64,000 nt of DNA from Streptomyces mangrovisoli. GTDB taxonomy: Bacteria; Actinomycetota; Actinomycetes; Streptomycetales; Streptomycetaceae. Both the position numbers and the translations under genes were made by a program. The notes beneath the pieces were generated by a model. That model did no database searches and had not been told where the DNA came from. It saw only the letters and a program-made list of their open reading frames with translations. Location: the NCBI RefSeq assembly GCF_000974985.2, contig NZ_LAVA02000119.1, forward strand, positions 42,455 to 106,454, in the 5' to 3' direction. Of the stretch, positions 40,191 through 48,154 are shown in pieces; the stretch's first letter is position 1; every line of letters starts with the position of its first letter.

Positions 40191-41090
40191 ATGAGGAGCA
40201 GAAACCCGGTCTTCTCGCGACGGGGGTTCAGCCGCGACAACGGCTACGCGGGCTTCGGCGCCGCGCCGCAGGCCGGGGGACCCGCCGTCGGCACCCAGGC
40301 CGGACCGTACGCGCAGAATCCGTACGCCCAGAACCCGTACGGGCAGAACCCGTACGCCCAGCAGGGCGCGCCGTACGCGGCGCCGCCCGCCCCGGGCACC
40401 ACCGCCGGCCGCATGACGATGGACGACGTCGTCCTGCGCACGGCCACCACGCTCGGCGTGCTGGTCGTCACGGCCGCGCTCGCCTGGGCGCTGCTGCCGG
40501 TGGACGACGCGCACATCAACCGCTCGTACGGCATCGCCGTCGCCGCGGGCCTGGTCGCGATGGTGCTGGGCTTCGTGCAGTCCTTCAAGCGCCGGCCCAC
40601 GCCGGCGCTGATCCTGTCGTACGCGGCGCTGGAGGGCGTGTTCCTCGGTGTCGTCTCCAGCGTGGTCGACAACCGCATCGCCAGCGGCGCCGCCATGCAG
40701 GCCGTGCTCGGCACCATGGCGGTCTTCGCCGGCGTGCTGATCGCGTACAAGGCCGGCTGGATCCGCGTCAACCGCCGGTTCTACGGCTTCGTGATGGCCG
40801 CGGCGCTCGGCTTCGTGCTGCTGATGGCCGTGAACCTGCTGTTCGCGGTGTTCGGCGGCGGTGACGGCCTCGGCTTCCGCAGCGGCGGCCTCGGCATCTT
40901 CTTCGGTGTCATCGGCGTCATCCTCGGCGCCTGCTTCCTCGCCCTGGACTTCAAGCAGGTCGAGGACGGTGTCGCCTACGGCGCCCCGCGCGAGGAGGCC
41001 TGGCTCGCGGCCTTCGGTCTCACGCTGACGCTGGTGTGGATCTACATGGAGTTCCTGCGGATCATCGCCATCCTCAACCAGCGCAACTAG
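40191..41090 (+). CDS. Bax inhibitor-1/YccA family membrane protein
   Basis: A 299-residue protein. The N-terminal about 75 residues are cytoplasmic and carry an AQNPYAQNPYGQNPYAQ repeat; then seven transmembrane segments of the BI-1/TMBIM fold (TLGVLVVTAALAWALL to ALTLVWIYMEFLRIIAIL). ALILSYAALEGVFLGVVSS and DFKQVEDGVAYGAPREEAW match the actinobacterial YccA branch; the acidic residues near the C-terminus are the putative ion/pH-sensing pair. Family members are calcium or proton leak channels or membrane stress proteins. ATG at 40191 with GAGGAG upstream; ends at a strong terminator. Confidence 0.9.
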   Translation: MRSRNPVFSRRGFSRDNGYAGFGAAPQAGGPAVGTQAGPYAQNPYAQNPYGQNPYAQQGAPYAAPPAPGTTAGRMTMDDVVLRTATTLGVLVVTAALAWALLPVDDAHINRSYGIAVAAGLVAMVLGFVQSFKRRPTPALILSYAALEGVFLGVVSSVVDNRIASGAAMQAVLGTMAVFAGVLIAYKAGWIRVNRRFYGFVMAAALGFVLLMAVNLLFAVFGGGDGLGFRSGGLGIFFGVIGVILGACFLALDFKQVEDGVAYGAPREEAWLAAFGLTLTLVWIYMEFLRIIAILNQRN

Positions 41091-41131
41091 CACCACCGAT
41101 CAGGTCCGCGACCGCTCCGGCGACCGCGGTG

Positions 41132-41168
41132 CGAAGGGCCCCGGGTCTCAACCACCCGGGGCCCTTCG
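41132..41168 (+). terminator. terminator after the BI-1 gene
   Basis: CGAAGGGCCCCGGGT (41132-41146) pairs perfectly with ACCCGGGGCCCTTCG (41154-41168), 7-nt loop. It lies between convergent genes and may act in both directions. Confidence 0.88.
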
Positions 41169-41198
41169 GCGTCTTGTGGTGTGCGCGCAGGAACCTCG

Positions 41199-41429
41199 CT
41201 AGAGGAATTTGCGCGCGGCCCTCCTCAGGTCGTATTCGTGGATCAGCGCCTTCGCGTGGCCGTACGCGAGGTTGTGCTCGTGGCGGAGCCAGCTGACCTT
41301 CTCTTCGAAGCGGAAGAGGGCGGGGCCTTCCTCGACGGTGCGCAACCAGTCGGCGACTTCACGACCGGTGCAGTGGGGGATGCGGGCGAGCAGGTTGCGG
41401 TGGGTCTCCTCGGAGAAGACTTGGGACAT
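41199..41429 (-). CDS. small DUF4287-type protein
   Basis: A 76-residue cytosolic protein (MSQVFSEETHRNLLARIPHC start, EHNLAYGHAKALIHEYDLR near the end) resembling the short DUF4287 family. The ATG at 41429 has GGAGG 5 nt upstream; the longer frame back to 41756 overlaps the divergent gene and is not used. Helical throughout by inspection. Function unknown. Convergent with the BI-1 gene and divergent from the next small gene. Confidence 0.82.
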   Translation of the reverse strand: MSQVFSEETHRNLLARIPHCTGREVADWLRTVEEGPALFRFEEKVSWLRHEHNLAYGHAKALIHEYDLRRAARKFL

Positions 41430-41531
41430 CGGCGCCTCCGGACGCGTTCGACGAAGCCGGTCCTTCACGTCACCGTGCCTGAGCGTTGGCGTGTTGGCAA
41501 CAGTGCCGGTACGACGCGATACGCTCGCCGC

Positions 41532-41843
41532 GTGGTTGATACGACGCGTCTGCTCCGGGCCGTGGATCACTTCGCCGACCGGCTGAGGGCCGCGCCGCAG
41601 TCCCGGCTGCAACGCGGGGCCGCGGCCGAAGCGCTGGGCCTGGCCAGGGAACTGGCCTGCTGGGCGCAGCGGGTGGAGTGGCCGGACCGGGAGCCCAGGG
41701 AGATGCCCGACGCCGGCATGTTCGCCGCCGCGGACCAGATCACCGTCGCCGTGCACGATCTCGCGGTGGTCCTGGTGAGCGACGCCGAGGTCGACGAGGC
41801 GGTCAGGCTGGTCGAGGCGGCGCAGAAGCGCGCCGGGGTGTGA
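41532..41843 (+). CDS. small helical protein of unknown function
   Basis: A 103-residue, mostly helical protein (RLLRAVDHFADRLRAAPQS, ALGLARELACWAQRVEW, AADQITVAVHDLAVVLVSD). Starting with GTG at 41532 it has no ribosome site; a GATACG element lies 10-15 bases before the start, so translation may be leaderless. I recognise no family with confidence. Codon bias is typical of real Streptomyces genes, and it is conserved in style with short transport or antitoxin partners, though no toxin is present. Confidence 0.72.
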   Translation: MVDTTRLLRAVDHFADRLRAAPQSRLQRGAAAEALGLARELACWAQRVEWPDREPREMPDAGMFAAADQITVAVHDLAVVLVSDAEVDEAVRLVEAAQKRAGV

Positions 41844-41958
41844 AGCGGGGGGCGCTCGTGCGCACCCGCCGTCAGACGGGTGGACGCGCCGTCCGTCGTG
41901 TGGACGCGCCGTCAGGAGTACGCCGTAGAAGCCCTGGACGGGGCGTCCGCGCGCGGAC

Positions 41959-42750
41959 TCACAGCGACGCGATGACGCGGTCCGCCAGGATGTAGATGTT
42001 CTCGTCGCCGCACTCGAAGGTCAGGGTGTACGCACCGGAGATGCCCGAGCCGCCGAGCAGCACCGGCGTACGGCCCGCGCGCAGCGCCTCCGACAGGCGC
42101 TCCGCCGTCTCCCGGTGACCCGGCGTCATGCACAGGGTCGTACCGTCGGCGAAGACGTAGACGTCCAGGGTGCCCAGCGGGCCCGGACGGACATCGGCCA
42201 GTTCCACGCGGGAGCCGGCCAGTTCCTCCAGGGCGGCCACCGTGCGCTCGTGGTCGCCCACCGGGGACGGGGCCGTGGGCACGAAGTCCGGGTGCGAGGG
42301 GTGCCGGCGGCGGGCCGCGGCCAGTTCGGGGGAGTCGCCCGAGTGGTCCTCGGCGTCCGAGAACGGCTCGGCGACCGGCTCCAGCGGTTCGAGGCCCACG
42401 AAGTCCGCCTGCCGCGGCAGGAACAGCTCGCCGTCCCCGAGGCCCAGCAGGGTGGGGCCGTCGGGCAGGTCACGGGACTCCTGCGCGGCCCAGAAGGCCC
42501 GCGCCTCGGCCAGCTCGCGCTCGCGCTCCTCGGCCAGCGCCGCGGCCACCGCGGCCCGTATCTGCTCCGCGTCGGCCGTCGTGCGGGCCGCCGGGAGCAG
42601 GGCGCGCGTGGCGGCCGCCCGGCTCTCCGCGAGTTCCGTGTGCAGCGCCGCGAACTGGCGGCGCAGCTGGAACAGCGTGCGCAGGACGGCGACGCCCACG
42701 GCACCCGTGGCGACCGTGGTGACCAGCAGGGCGATCGGCATGACGCTCAC
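41959..42750 (-). CDS. membrane-anchored cytoplasmic protein of unknown function
   Basis: A 263-residue protein: one N-terminal helix (about residues 5-27, IALLVTTVATGAVGVAVL), a coiled-coil-like Ala/Glu/Arg region (about 30-95, ELAESRAAATRALLPAARTT, EERERELAEARAFW), an acidic segment, and a folded C-terminal domain (about 160-263: LGTLDVYVFADGTTLCMTPG, LLGGSGISGAYTLTF, ENIYILADRVIASL). The gene starts with GTG at 42750, with GGGAG 7 nt upstream. The architecture resembles a membrane-tethered scaffold; no enzyme motif is visible. Confidence 0.8.
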   Translation of the reverse strand: MSVMPIALLVTTVATGAVGVAVLRTLFQLRRQFAALHTELAESRAAATRALLPAARTTADAEQIRAAVAAALAEERERELAEARAFWAAQESRDLPDGPTLLGLGDGELFLPRQADFVGLEPLEPVAEPFSDAEDHSGDSPELAAARRRHPSHPDFVPTAPSPVGDHERTVAALEELAGSRVELADVRPGPLGTLDVYVFADGTTLCMTPGHRETAERLSEALRAGRTPVLLGGSGISGAYTLTFECGDENIYILADRVIASL

Positions 42751-42943
42751 TGACGTACTCCCGGTTCAAAGTCGACCCCCGACTTCCTACAACAGCTTGA
42801 AGGGCGGACTGAACGTCTGTCAGTGCGTAACGTCACCAAGCGGACAGCGGCTTGGCTTCCGTGCGCCCCGTGCGTCCCCTCTGACCTGCGCAGATGGCGC
42901 TCACGCGGGAGATTGGTCACATCCTGGGGGAGATTGGGTCACG

Positions 42944-42988
42944 AAACGGCCCGGAGTGGGGGGACTCCCCGCACTCCGGGCCGTTTTT
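42944..42988. terminator. terminator between thiolase and the anchored protein gene
   Basis: AAACGGCCCGGAGTG (42944-42958) pairs with CACTCCGGGCCGTTT (42972-42986) and an inner GGGG/CCCC stem, then TT. Lies downstream of the leftward thiolase gene, though the longer T-run is on the plus strand. Confidence 0.75.
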
Positions 42989-43037
42989 CACACTGGGTCG
43001 GCCCCCGGTCACGCAACGCGCCGACGGGGGCCGGATG

Positions 43038-44258
43038 TCAGCTGAGGCGCTCGATGACCATCGCCATGCCCTGGCCGCCGCCGACGCACATCGTCTCCAG
43101 GCCGAACTGCTTGTCGTGGAACTGGAGCGAGTTGATCAGCGTGCCGGTGATGCGGGCGCCGGTCATGCCGAAGGGGTGGCCGACGGCGATGGCGCCGCCG
43201 TTGACGTTCACCTTCTCCAGCGGGATGCCCAGGTCGCGGTAGGAGGGGATCACCTGGGCGGCGAACGCCTCGTTGATCTCGGCCAGATCGATGTCCGCGG
43301 CCGTCAGGCCCGCGCGGCGCAGGGCCTGCTGGGACGCCTCGACCGGGCCGAGACCCATGATCTCGGGGGAGAGGCCGGAGACGCCGGTGGAGACGATCCG
43401 GGCGAGCGGGGTGAGGCCGAGCTCGCGGGCCTTGGTGTCGGACATGATCACCAGGGCCGCGGCGCCGTCGTTCAGCGGGCAGCAGTTGCCGGCCGTGACC
43501 AGGCCGTCGGGGCGGAAGACCGGCTTCAGGCCCGAGACGGCCTCCAGGGTGACGCCCGCGCGCGGGCCGTCGTCCTTCGAGACGACCGTGCCGTCGGGGA
43601 GGGTCACCGGGGTGATCTCGCGCTCCCAGAAGCCGTTCTTGATGGCTTCCTCGGCGAGGTTCTGCGAGCGGACGCCGAACTCGTCCATGTCCTGGCGGGT
43701 GACGCCCTTCCAGCGGGCGAGGTTCTCCGCGGTCTGGCCCATCGCGATGTAGGCGTCCGGCACCAGGCCGTCCTCGCGCGGGTCGTGCCAGGTCGTGCCC
43801 TCCTGCTGGGCGACCTCGGCGGTGCGGGCCTCGGCCTCGGCGAAGAACGGGTTGTGCGTGTCCGGGAGGCTGTCGGAGTTGCCCTTGACGAAGCGGGACA
43901 CCATCTCGACACCGGCCGAGATGAAGACGTCGCCCTCGCCGGCCTTGATGGCGTGCAGGGCCATGCGGCTGGTCTGGAGGGACGAGGAACAGTAGCGGGT
44001 GACCGTGCAGCCCGGCAGGTGGTCCATGCCCATCTGTACGGCCACGATCCGGCCGAGGTTGTTGCCCTGCTCGCCGCCGGGCAGGCCGCAGCCGAGCATC
44101 AGGTCGTCGATGTCCCGCGGATCGAGCTCCGGCACCTTCGCCAGCGCGGCCTGGATGATCGTGGCGGTGATGTCGTCCGGGCGCAGGTCCTTGAGGGAGC
44201 CCTTGAAAGCGCGGCCGATGGGGGAGCGGGCGGTCGAGACGATGACGGCTTCGGGCAT
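43038..44258 (-). CDS. acetyl-CoA acetyltransferase (thiolase)
   Basis: A 406-residue thiolase. Nucleophile Cys in TRYCSSSLQTSRMALH, and the catalytic His and second Cys in GGAIAVGHPFGMTGARI and MCVGGGQGMAM. It either condenses acetyl-CoA (biosynthesis, polyketide or PHB supply) or cleaves 3-ketoacyl-CoA in beta-oxidation. A GTG at 44261 directly precedes the chosen ATG at 44258; the ATG is preferred because GGAG then lies 5 nt upstream, against 2 nt for the GTG. No beta-oxidation partners are adjacent. A palindrome upstream may be a fatty-acid regulator site. Confidence 0.92.
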   Translation of the reverse strand: MPEAVIVSTARSPIGRAFKGSLKDLRPDDITATIIQAALAKVPELDPRDIDDLMLGCGLPGGEQGNNLGRIVAVQMGMDHLPGCTVTRYCSSSLQTSRMALHAIKAGEGDVFISAGVEMVSRFVKGNSDSLPDTHNPFFAEAEARTAEVAQQEGTTWHDPREDGLVPDAYIAMGQTAENLARWKGVTRQDMDEFGVRSQNLAEEAIKNGFWEREITPVTLPDGTVVSKDDGPRAGVTLEAVSGLKPVFRPDGLVTAGNCCPLNDGAAALVIMSDTKARELGLTPLARIVSTGVSGLSPEIMGLGPVEASQQALRRAGLTAADIDLAEINEAFAAQVIPSYRDLGIPLEKVNVNGGAIAVGHPFGMTGARITGTLINSLQFHDKQFGLETMCVGGGQGMAMVIERLS

Positions 44259-44361
44259 CACGGCTCCAGTGGCATACGGGATGGGCGGGGCTGCTTGGGA
44301 AATTACCCGTACGTAGTGCCGGGGTCACGGGGGGCACGGTGTGACTCTGGCCGCACTTTCT

Positions 44362-44369
44362 AAGCGCTT
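44362..44369. promoter_or_regulatory. AAGCGCTT palindrome upstream of thiolase
   Basis: AAGCGCTT (44362-44369) sits in the sequence TAAGCGCTTGCTTTTTTG, about 100 bases before the thiolase start. The short palindrome and the unusual T-run suggest a TetR-type operator and promoter for the leftward gene; the regulator is not in the window. Confidence 0.4.
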
Positions 44370-44424
44370 GCTTTTTTGCCTGACCGGCGGTTCGCCTTGA
44401 TTCCGGGCTGGTGGGCCCACTCGG

Positions 44425-44500
44425 CGTCCCAGGGGCTGCGCCCCCCGGACCCCCCTTCGGCCTGGACGGCCTCGTCCTCAAGCGCCGGACGGGCTGAAGG
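44425..44500. repeat. Streptomyces dispersed intergenic repeat
   Basis: A GGGGCTGCGCCCC hairpin (44432-44444) followed by GGCCTCGTCCTCAAGCGCC and CGCCGGACGGGCTGAA (44483-44498) matches a palindromic element that I recall recurring between genes in many Streptomyces chromosomes. No gene is seen in 44262-44569. Confidence 0.65.
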
Positions 44501-44569
44501 GGGCTGGAGCGGGCCGGGGTGCATGAGCGAGCGGGACTCCGGCGCCGGAAAGCTCAGGCGCCGGAGAGC

Positions 44570-45634
44570 TCAGGGGCCCGAAGGGCTCGGGGACGGGCTG
44601 GGGGAATCGGCCGGGGTGATGGTGGCCCGGGCCGGTTCTTGGACGCGGCGCCTGCGGCGGCGCTTCAGGAGGGCCCAGGGGCCGCGGGGGCCCGTCGGCA
44701 TCGCGGCCGTGACCTCGGTGCCCGCCTCCGACGCGGCCTCCGCCGCGGCTCGGGCGACCGGCAGGAAGCCCTCGCGGCGGGAGGCGTCCGGGCGCTCCTC
44801 CTCCGCGGGCCACAGGCCCAGGGCCGCGCACATCGTCGGCAGCACCGCCATCGCCGCCGTCGCGTAGCCCTCCGCGGAGGGGTGGTAGTTGTCGGGGCCG
44901 AACAGCTCCCGCGGGTTCGCCGCGAACTCGGGGCCCAGCAGGTCGCCCAACGACACCGTGCGGCCGCCCTGTTCGACCGTGCCGATCGTCTGGGCCGCCG
45001 CCAGCTGCCGTGAGGCCCGCCGCGCGATCCAGCGCAACGGCTGCTGCACCGGCTCGATGGTGCCGAGGTCGGGGCAGGTGCCCACCACCACCTCGGCTCC
45101 GGCGGTGCGCAGCCGCCGTACCGCCGCGGCCAGATGACGCACCGAGCGGGTCGGCGGCATCCGGTGGGTGACGTCGTTCGCGCCGATCATGATCACGCAG
45201 ACGTCCGGGGCGCCCTCCGGGTCGGCCAGCGCCAGCGCCACCTGGCGGTCCAGGTCGTCGGACTGGGCGCCGGGCTGCGCCACGTTGCGCAGCCGCACCG
45301 GGCGCTCCGCGACCGCCGAAAGACCCGAGGCCAGCAGCGCCCCCGGAGTCTGGCCCGCGCGGTGCACGCCCTGGCCCGCGGCGGTGGAGTCACCGAGCAC
45401 CAGCAGCCGCAGCGCCGGCACGCCCGGGGTGTCGTAGCCGATGCCGTACAGCCCGTCGGCCACCGGTACGTGCGGAGTGCTGCCGTTGCCGTTGCCGACA
45501 TGCCTCTTGGCCAGCCGCACCTCCGCCAGCAGCAGACCCACGGCGGCCGCGCCGACCAGCCCGACCCCGCCTCCGCCGTACGCGGCACCGGCGGCGATCC
45601 GCCGGGCCACCCGCGCCCTCGACATGCTCGTCAT
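44570..45634 (-). CDS. SGNH/GDSL-family hydrolase, membrane anchored
   Basis: A 354-residue esterase or lipase-like hydrolase. N-terminal transmembrane helix (about residues 17-40) after a basic start, then block I LLVLGDSTAAGQG (nucleophile Ser), block III MIGANDV, and block V DNYHPSAEGY (catalytic Asp and His). The C-terminal about 60 residues are disordered and Pro/Ser-rich (SPSPSPSG). Typical Streptomyces SGNH enzymes deacylate esters outside the membrane; the substrate is unknown. AGGAGGTGAC upstream of the ATG. It diverges from cystathionine beta-synthase. Confidence 0.9.
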   Translation of the reverse strand: MTSMSRARVARRIAAGAAYGGGGVGLVGAAAVGLLLAEVRLAKRHVGNGNGSTPHVPVADGLYGIGYDTPGVPALRLLVLGDSTAAGQGVHRAGQTPGALLASGLSAVAERPVRLRNVAQPGAQSDDLDRQVALALADPEGAPDVCVIMIGANDVTHRMPPTRSVRHLAAAVRRLRTAGAEVVVGTCPDLGTIEPVQQPLRWIARRASRQLAAAQTIGTVEQGGRTVSLGDLLGPEFAANPRELFGPDNYHPSAEGYATAAMAVLPTMCAALGLWPAEEERPDASRREGFLPVARAAAEAASEAGTEVTAAMPTGPRGPWALLKRRRRRRVQEPARATITPADSPSPSPSPSGP

Positions 45635-45785
45635 GCGTCGCCGTCACCTCCTCCGTAGCCGTACACCCACTCCTTGCCCCGTACCGGGCGTGCCCCAATC
45701 TCAACAGGGAGTGAACGGCGCCACCGGGGGCCGTAGGCTGGCGGAACCACCACGACCACTTTTGTGAAAGCAACCGGAGACAACG

Positions 45786-47177
45786 GTGCAATTCCACGAC
45801 TCGATGATCAGCCTCGTCGGCAACACCCCGCTGGTGCGGCTCAACAGCGTGACGAAGGGCCTCAAGGCGACCGTCCTGGCCAAGGTCGAGTACTTCAACC
45901 CCGGCGGCTCCGTGAAGGACCGCATCGCCCTGCGGATGATCGAGGCCGCCGAGCAGAGCGGGGAGCTCAAGCCGGGCGGCACGATCGTGGAGCCGACCAG
46001 CGGCAACACCGGCGTGGGCCTCGCCATCGTCGCCCAGCAGAAGGGGTACAAGTGCATCTTCGTGTGCCCCGACAAGGTGAGCACGGACAAGATCAACGTG
46101 CTGCGGGCCTACGGCGCCGAGGTGGTCGTGTGCCCGACCGCCGTGGACCCCGAGCACCCGGACTCGTACTACAACGTCTCCGACCGCCTGGTCCGTGAGA
46201 CGCCCGGCGCCTGGAAGCCCGACCAGTACTCCAACGCCAACAACCCGCTCTCGCACTACCACTCCACCGGTCCCGAACTGTGGGAGCAGACCGGGGGACG
46301 GATCACGCACTTCGTGGCGGGCGTCGGCACCGGCGGCACCATCTCCGGCACCGGCCGCTATCTGAAGGACGCGAGCGAGGGCCGGGTCCAGGTCGTCGGC
46401 GCCGACCCCGAGGGCTCCGTGTACTCCGGCGGCTCCGGGCGGCCGTACCTGGTGGAGGGCGTCGGCGAGGACTTCTGGCCGACCGCCTACGACCGCACCG
46501 TCGCGGACGAGATCGTCGCCGTGTCCGACAAGGACTCCTTCCAGATGACCCGCCGCCTCGCCAAGGAGGAGGGCCTGCTGGTCGGCGGCTCCTGCGGCAT
46601 GGCCGTGGTGGCCGCGCTGCGCGTCGCCGAGCGGCTCGGCGAGGACGACGTGGTGGTCGTCCTGCTCCCGGACAGCGGCCGCGGGTACCTGAGCAAGATC
46701 TTCAACGACGAGTGGATGGCCGACTACGGCTTCCTGGAGGACGAGGGGCCGAGCGCCCGCGTCGCCGACGTGCTCAACGACAAGGTGCACGGCGCCATCC
46801 CCTCCCTCGTCCACATGCACCCCGACGAGACCGTGGGCCAGGCCATCGAGGTGCTGCGCGAGTACGGCGTCTCCCAGATGCCCGTCGTCAAGCCGGGCGC
46901 CGGCCACCCGGACGTGATGGCCGCCGAGGTCGTCGGGTCGGTCGTGGAGCGCGAGCTGCTCGACGCGCTGTTCAGCAAGAACGCCTCGCTGGAGGACCCG
47001 CTGGAGAAGCACATGTCGGCGCCGCTGCCGCAGGTCGGCTCCGGCGAGCCGGTCGGCGACCTGATGGCGGTGCTCGGCCGGGCCGACGCGGCGATCGTCC
47101 TCGTCGAGGGCAAGCCGACCGGCGTGGTCAGCCGACAGGACCTGCTGGCTTTCCTCGCCAAGGGCGGGAAGCAGTAG
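45786..47177 (+). CDS. cystathionine beta-synthase
   Basis: A 463-residue PLP enzyme of the cysteine synthase fold with a C-terminal pair of CBS (Bateman) domains. Schiff-base Lys in NPGGSVKDRIALRMIE; SGNTGVGLA, GTGGTISGTGRYLKD phosphate loop and LVGGSCGMAV active-site features; CBS1 about residues 345-400, CBS2 about 405-463. It condenses serine (or O-acetylserine) with homocysteine in reverse transsulfuration; the CBS pair may sense S-adenosylmethionine or ATP. The GTG at 45786 follows CGGAGA by about 7 nt. Confidence 0.92.
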   Translation: MQFHDSMISLVGNTPLVRLNSVTKGLKATVLAKVEYFNPGGSVKDRIALRMIEAAEQSGELKPGGTIVEPTSGNTGVGLAIVAQQKGYKCIFVCPDKVSTDKINVLRAYGAEVVVCPTAVDPEHPDSYYNVSDRLVRETPGAWKPDQYSNANNPLSHYHSTGPELWEQTGGRITHFVAGVGTGGTISGTGRYLKDASEGRVQVVGADPEGSVYSGGSGRPYLVEGVGEDFWPTAYDRTVADEIVAVSDKDSFQMTRRLAKEEGLLVGGSCGMAVVAALRVAERLGEDDVVVVLLPDSGRGYLSKIFNDEWMADYGFLEDEGPSARVADVLNDKVHGAIPSLVHMHPDETVGQAIEVLREYGVSQMPVVKPGAGHPDVMAAEVVGSVVERELLDALFSKNASLEDPLEKHMSAPLPQVGSGEPVGDLMAVLGRADAAIVLVEGKPTGVVSRQDLLAFLAKGGKQ

Positions 47178-47584
47178 CGAACCTGCGGTGAACGGGCCGT
47201 GACCGCGGAAAACCTCGCGTGTCCTACCGATCCGGTGGACTTCGCGGAAGTGGTACGAGCGTGTCACGTCCACGCAGCACCCGCTTAACACGGATCCGGC
47301 ACATTAGTGGGTGTCGGCAGGGCGGGAGCGGCTCCCCGCCCGAGCCGACGCCGAACGGCGCCAAGGACCTCCGGAGCGGCTCCCGGACCTCCATGGACGC
47401 CTAGGACGCGCAAGCCCGGCCCTGACCCGGCCCGCGTCCCTCGCGGGGACCGCCGTCGTCCCGCCCCCCAGTGATGGGGGTGCGGCGGTCCCCGCGCACA
47501 GCTTGGAAAACGGCGGCGCGGGGCGGTGACTCACACCGCCCCGCGCCGCCGTCCGTGCGTGCCGCCACGAGTCCGCGCGCGGAC
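47178..47584. other. gap with two opposed terminators
   Basis: No gene is seen in 407 bases. A long hairpin (CGCGGGGACCGCCG at 47442-47455 with CGGCGGTCCCCGCG at 47483-47496, plus an inner CCCCC/GGGGG stem) ends the rightward gene; a second hairpin serves the leftward gene. A 61-codon rightward frame (47219-47404) is present but has no ribosome site. Confidence 0.6.
47506..47552 (-). terminator. terminator of the leftward membrane protein gene
   Basis: A perfect 19-bp stem (ACGGCGGCGCGGGGCGGTG at 47510-47528, complement at 47534-47552) with a 5-nt loop; on the minus strand it is followed by TTTTCC. Confidence 0.9.
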
Positions 47585-48019
47585 TCAGTCCTCCCAGTCG
47601 CCGTCCCCGGACCGCCCGCGCCGGCCGCCGAAGAGGCCGGGGTTGGAGCGCGTGGCCTGGACCACGTTCACGCCGACGATCCCCACCCAGGAGATCAGCA
47701 GCCCCGGCAGATGCGCCACGCCGCCGCCGATCGCGGACAGCGGGATCGCCAGCACCAGCGAGACGATGCCGAAGCCGAACCGCTCGCCCCACGAGTCCGT
47801 GGGCCGCGGGCCGCGGCTGCCGCGCGCCACCTGCATCTGCTGCTCGGCCAGCTGCCGTCGCACCCGGCGCTCCACCGCGCCGTCGATACGCTGGTCGACC
47901 TTCTCCAGGAACGAGTCGACCAGCGCGGACTCGTACTCCTCGCCCAGCTCCCTGCGGGCCTGCAGGGTCGCGTTGAGCTCCTTCTTCAGGTCCGCGTCCC
48001 GCGCGTCCATTCCCGTCAT
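47585..48019 (-). CDS. two-helix membrane protein of unknown function
   Basis: A 144-residue protein. A charged, helical N-terminal half (about residues 5-65, LKKELNATLQARRELGEEYE, DQRIDGAVERRVRRQL), then two transmembrane helices (about 80-100 FGIVSLVLAIPLSAIGGG and 104-120 LPGLLISWVGIVGVNVV), and a short Arg/Gly tail. The ATG at 48019 is used; the ATG at 48010 is nearly as good. No domain recognised; the coiled N-terminus suggests dimerisation. Upstream of and divergent from the RpiR regulator gene. Confidence 0.8.
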   Translation of the reverse strand: MTGMDARDADLKKELNATLQARRELGEEYESALVDSFLEKVDQRIDGAVERRVRRQLAEQQMQVARGSRGPRPTDSWGERFGFGIVSLVLAIPLSAIGGGVAHLPGLLISWVGIVGVNVVQATRSNPGLFGGRRGRSGDGDWED

Positions 48020-48129
48020 GCCACCACGCTAGGCAGCCGCGCGGGCCGCCGCACTGGTGCTAGCCCCCCTGTCCGTGGTGGGGCCGGCCGCTTGCCGGTC
48101 TGCATATGCTCATGCAGAATCCTCAGCTA

Positions 48130-48137
48130 CTGAATAG
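48130..48137. promoter_or_regulatory. CTGAATAG motif in the RpiR-type gene promoter region
   Basis: CTGAATAG (48130-48137), 18 bases before the start codon of the RpiR gene, is identical (as its complement CTATTCAG) to a site in the hutU promoter at 53652-53659. A CTGCAT/ATGCAG inverted repeat lies about 20 bases further upstream. AT-rich motifs are conspicuous here. Confidence 0.5.
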
Positions 48138-48154
48138 TCGAGGGGGAGCACGTC

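Noticed and set aside
44376..44569. Rightward ORF upstream of the SGNH gene
   Set aside because: It is built from the dispersed repeat and lacks a start signal.
47219..47404. 61-codon rightward ORF after cystathionine beta-synthase
   Set aside because: No ribosome site, low-complexity Ser/Arg content, and it overlaps the region leading into two terminators.
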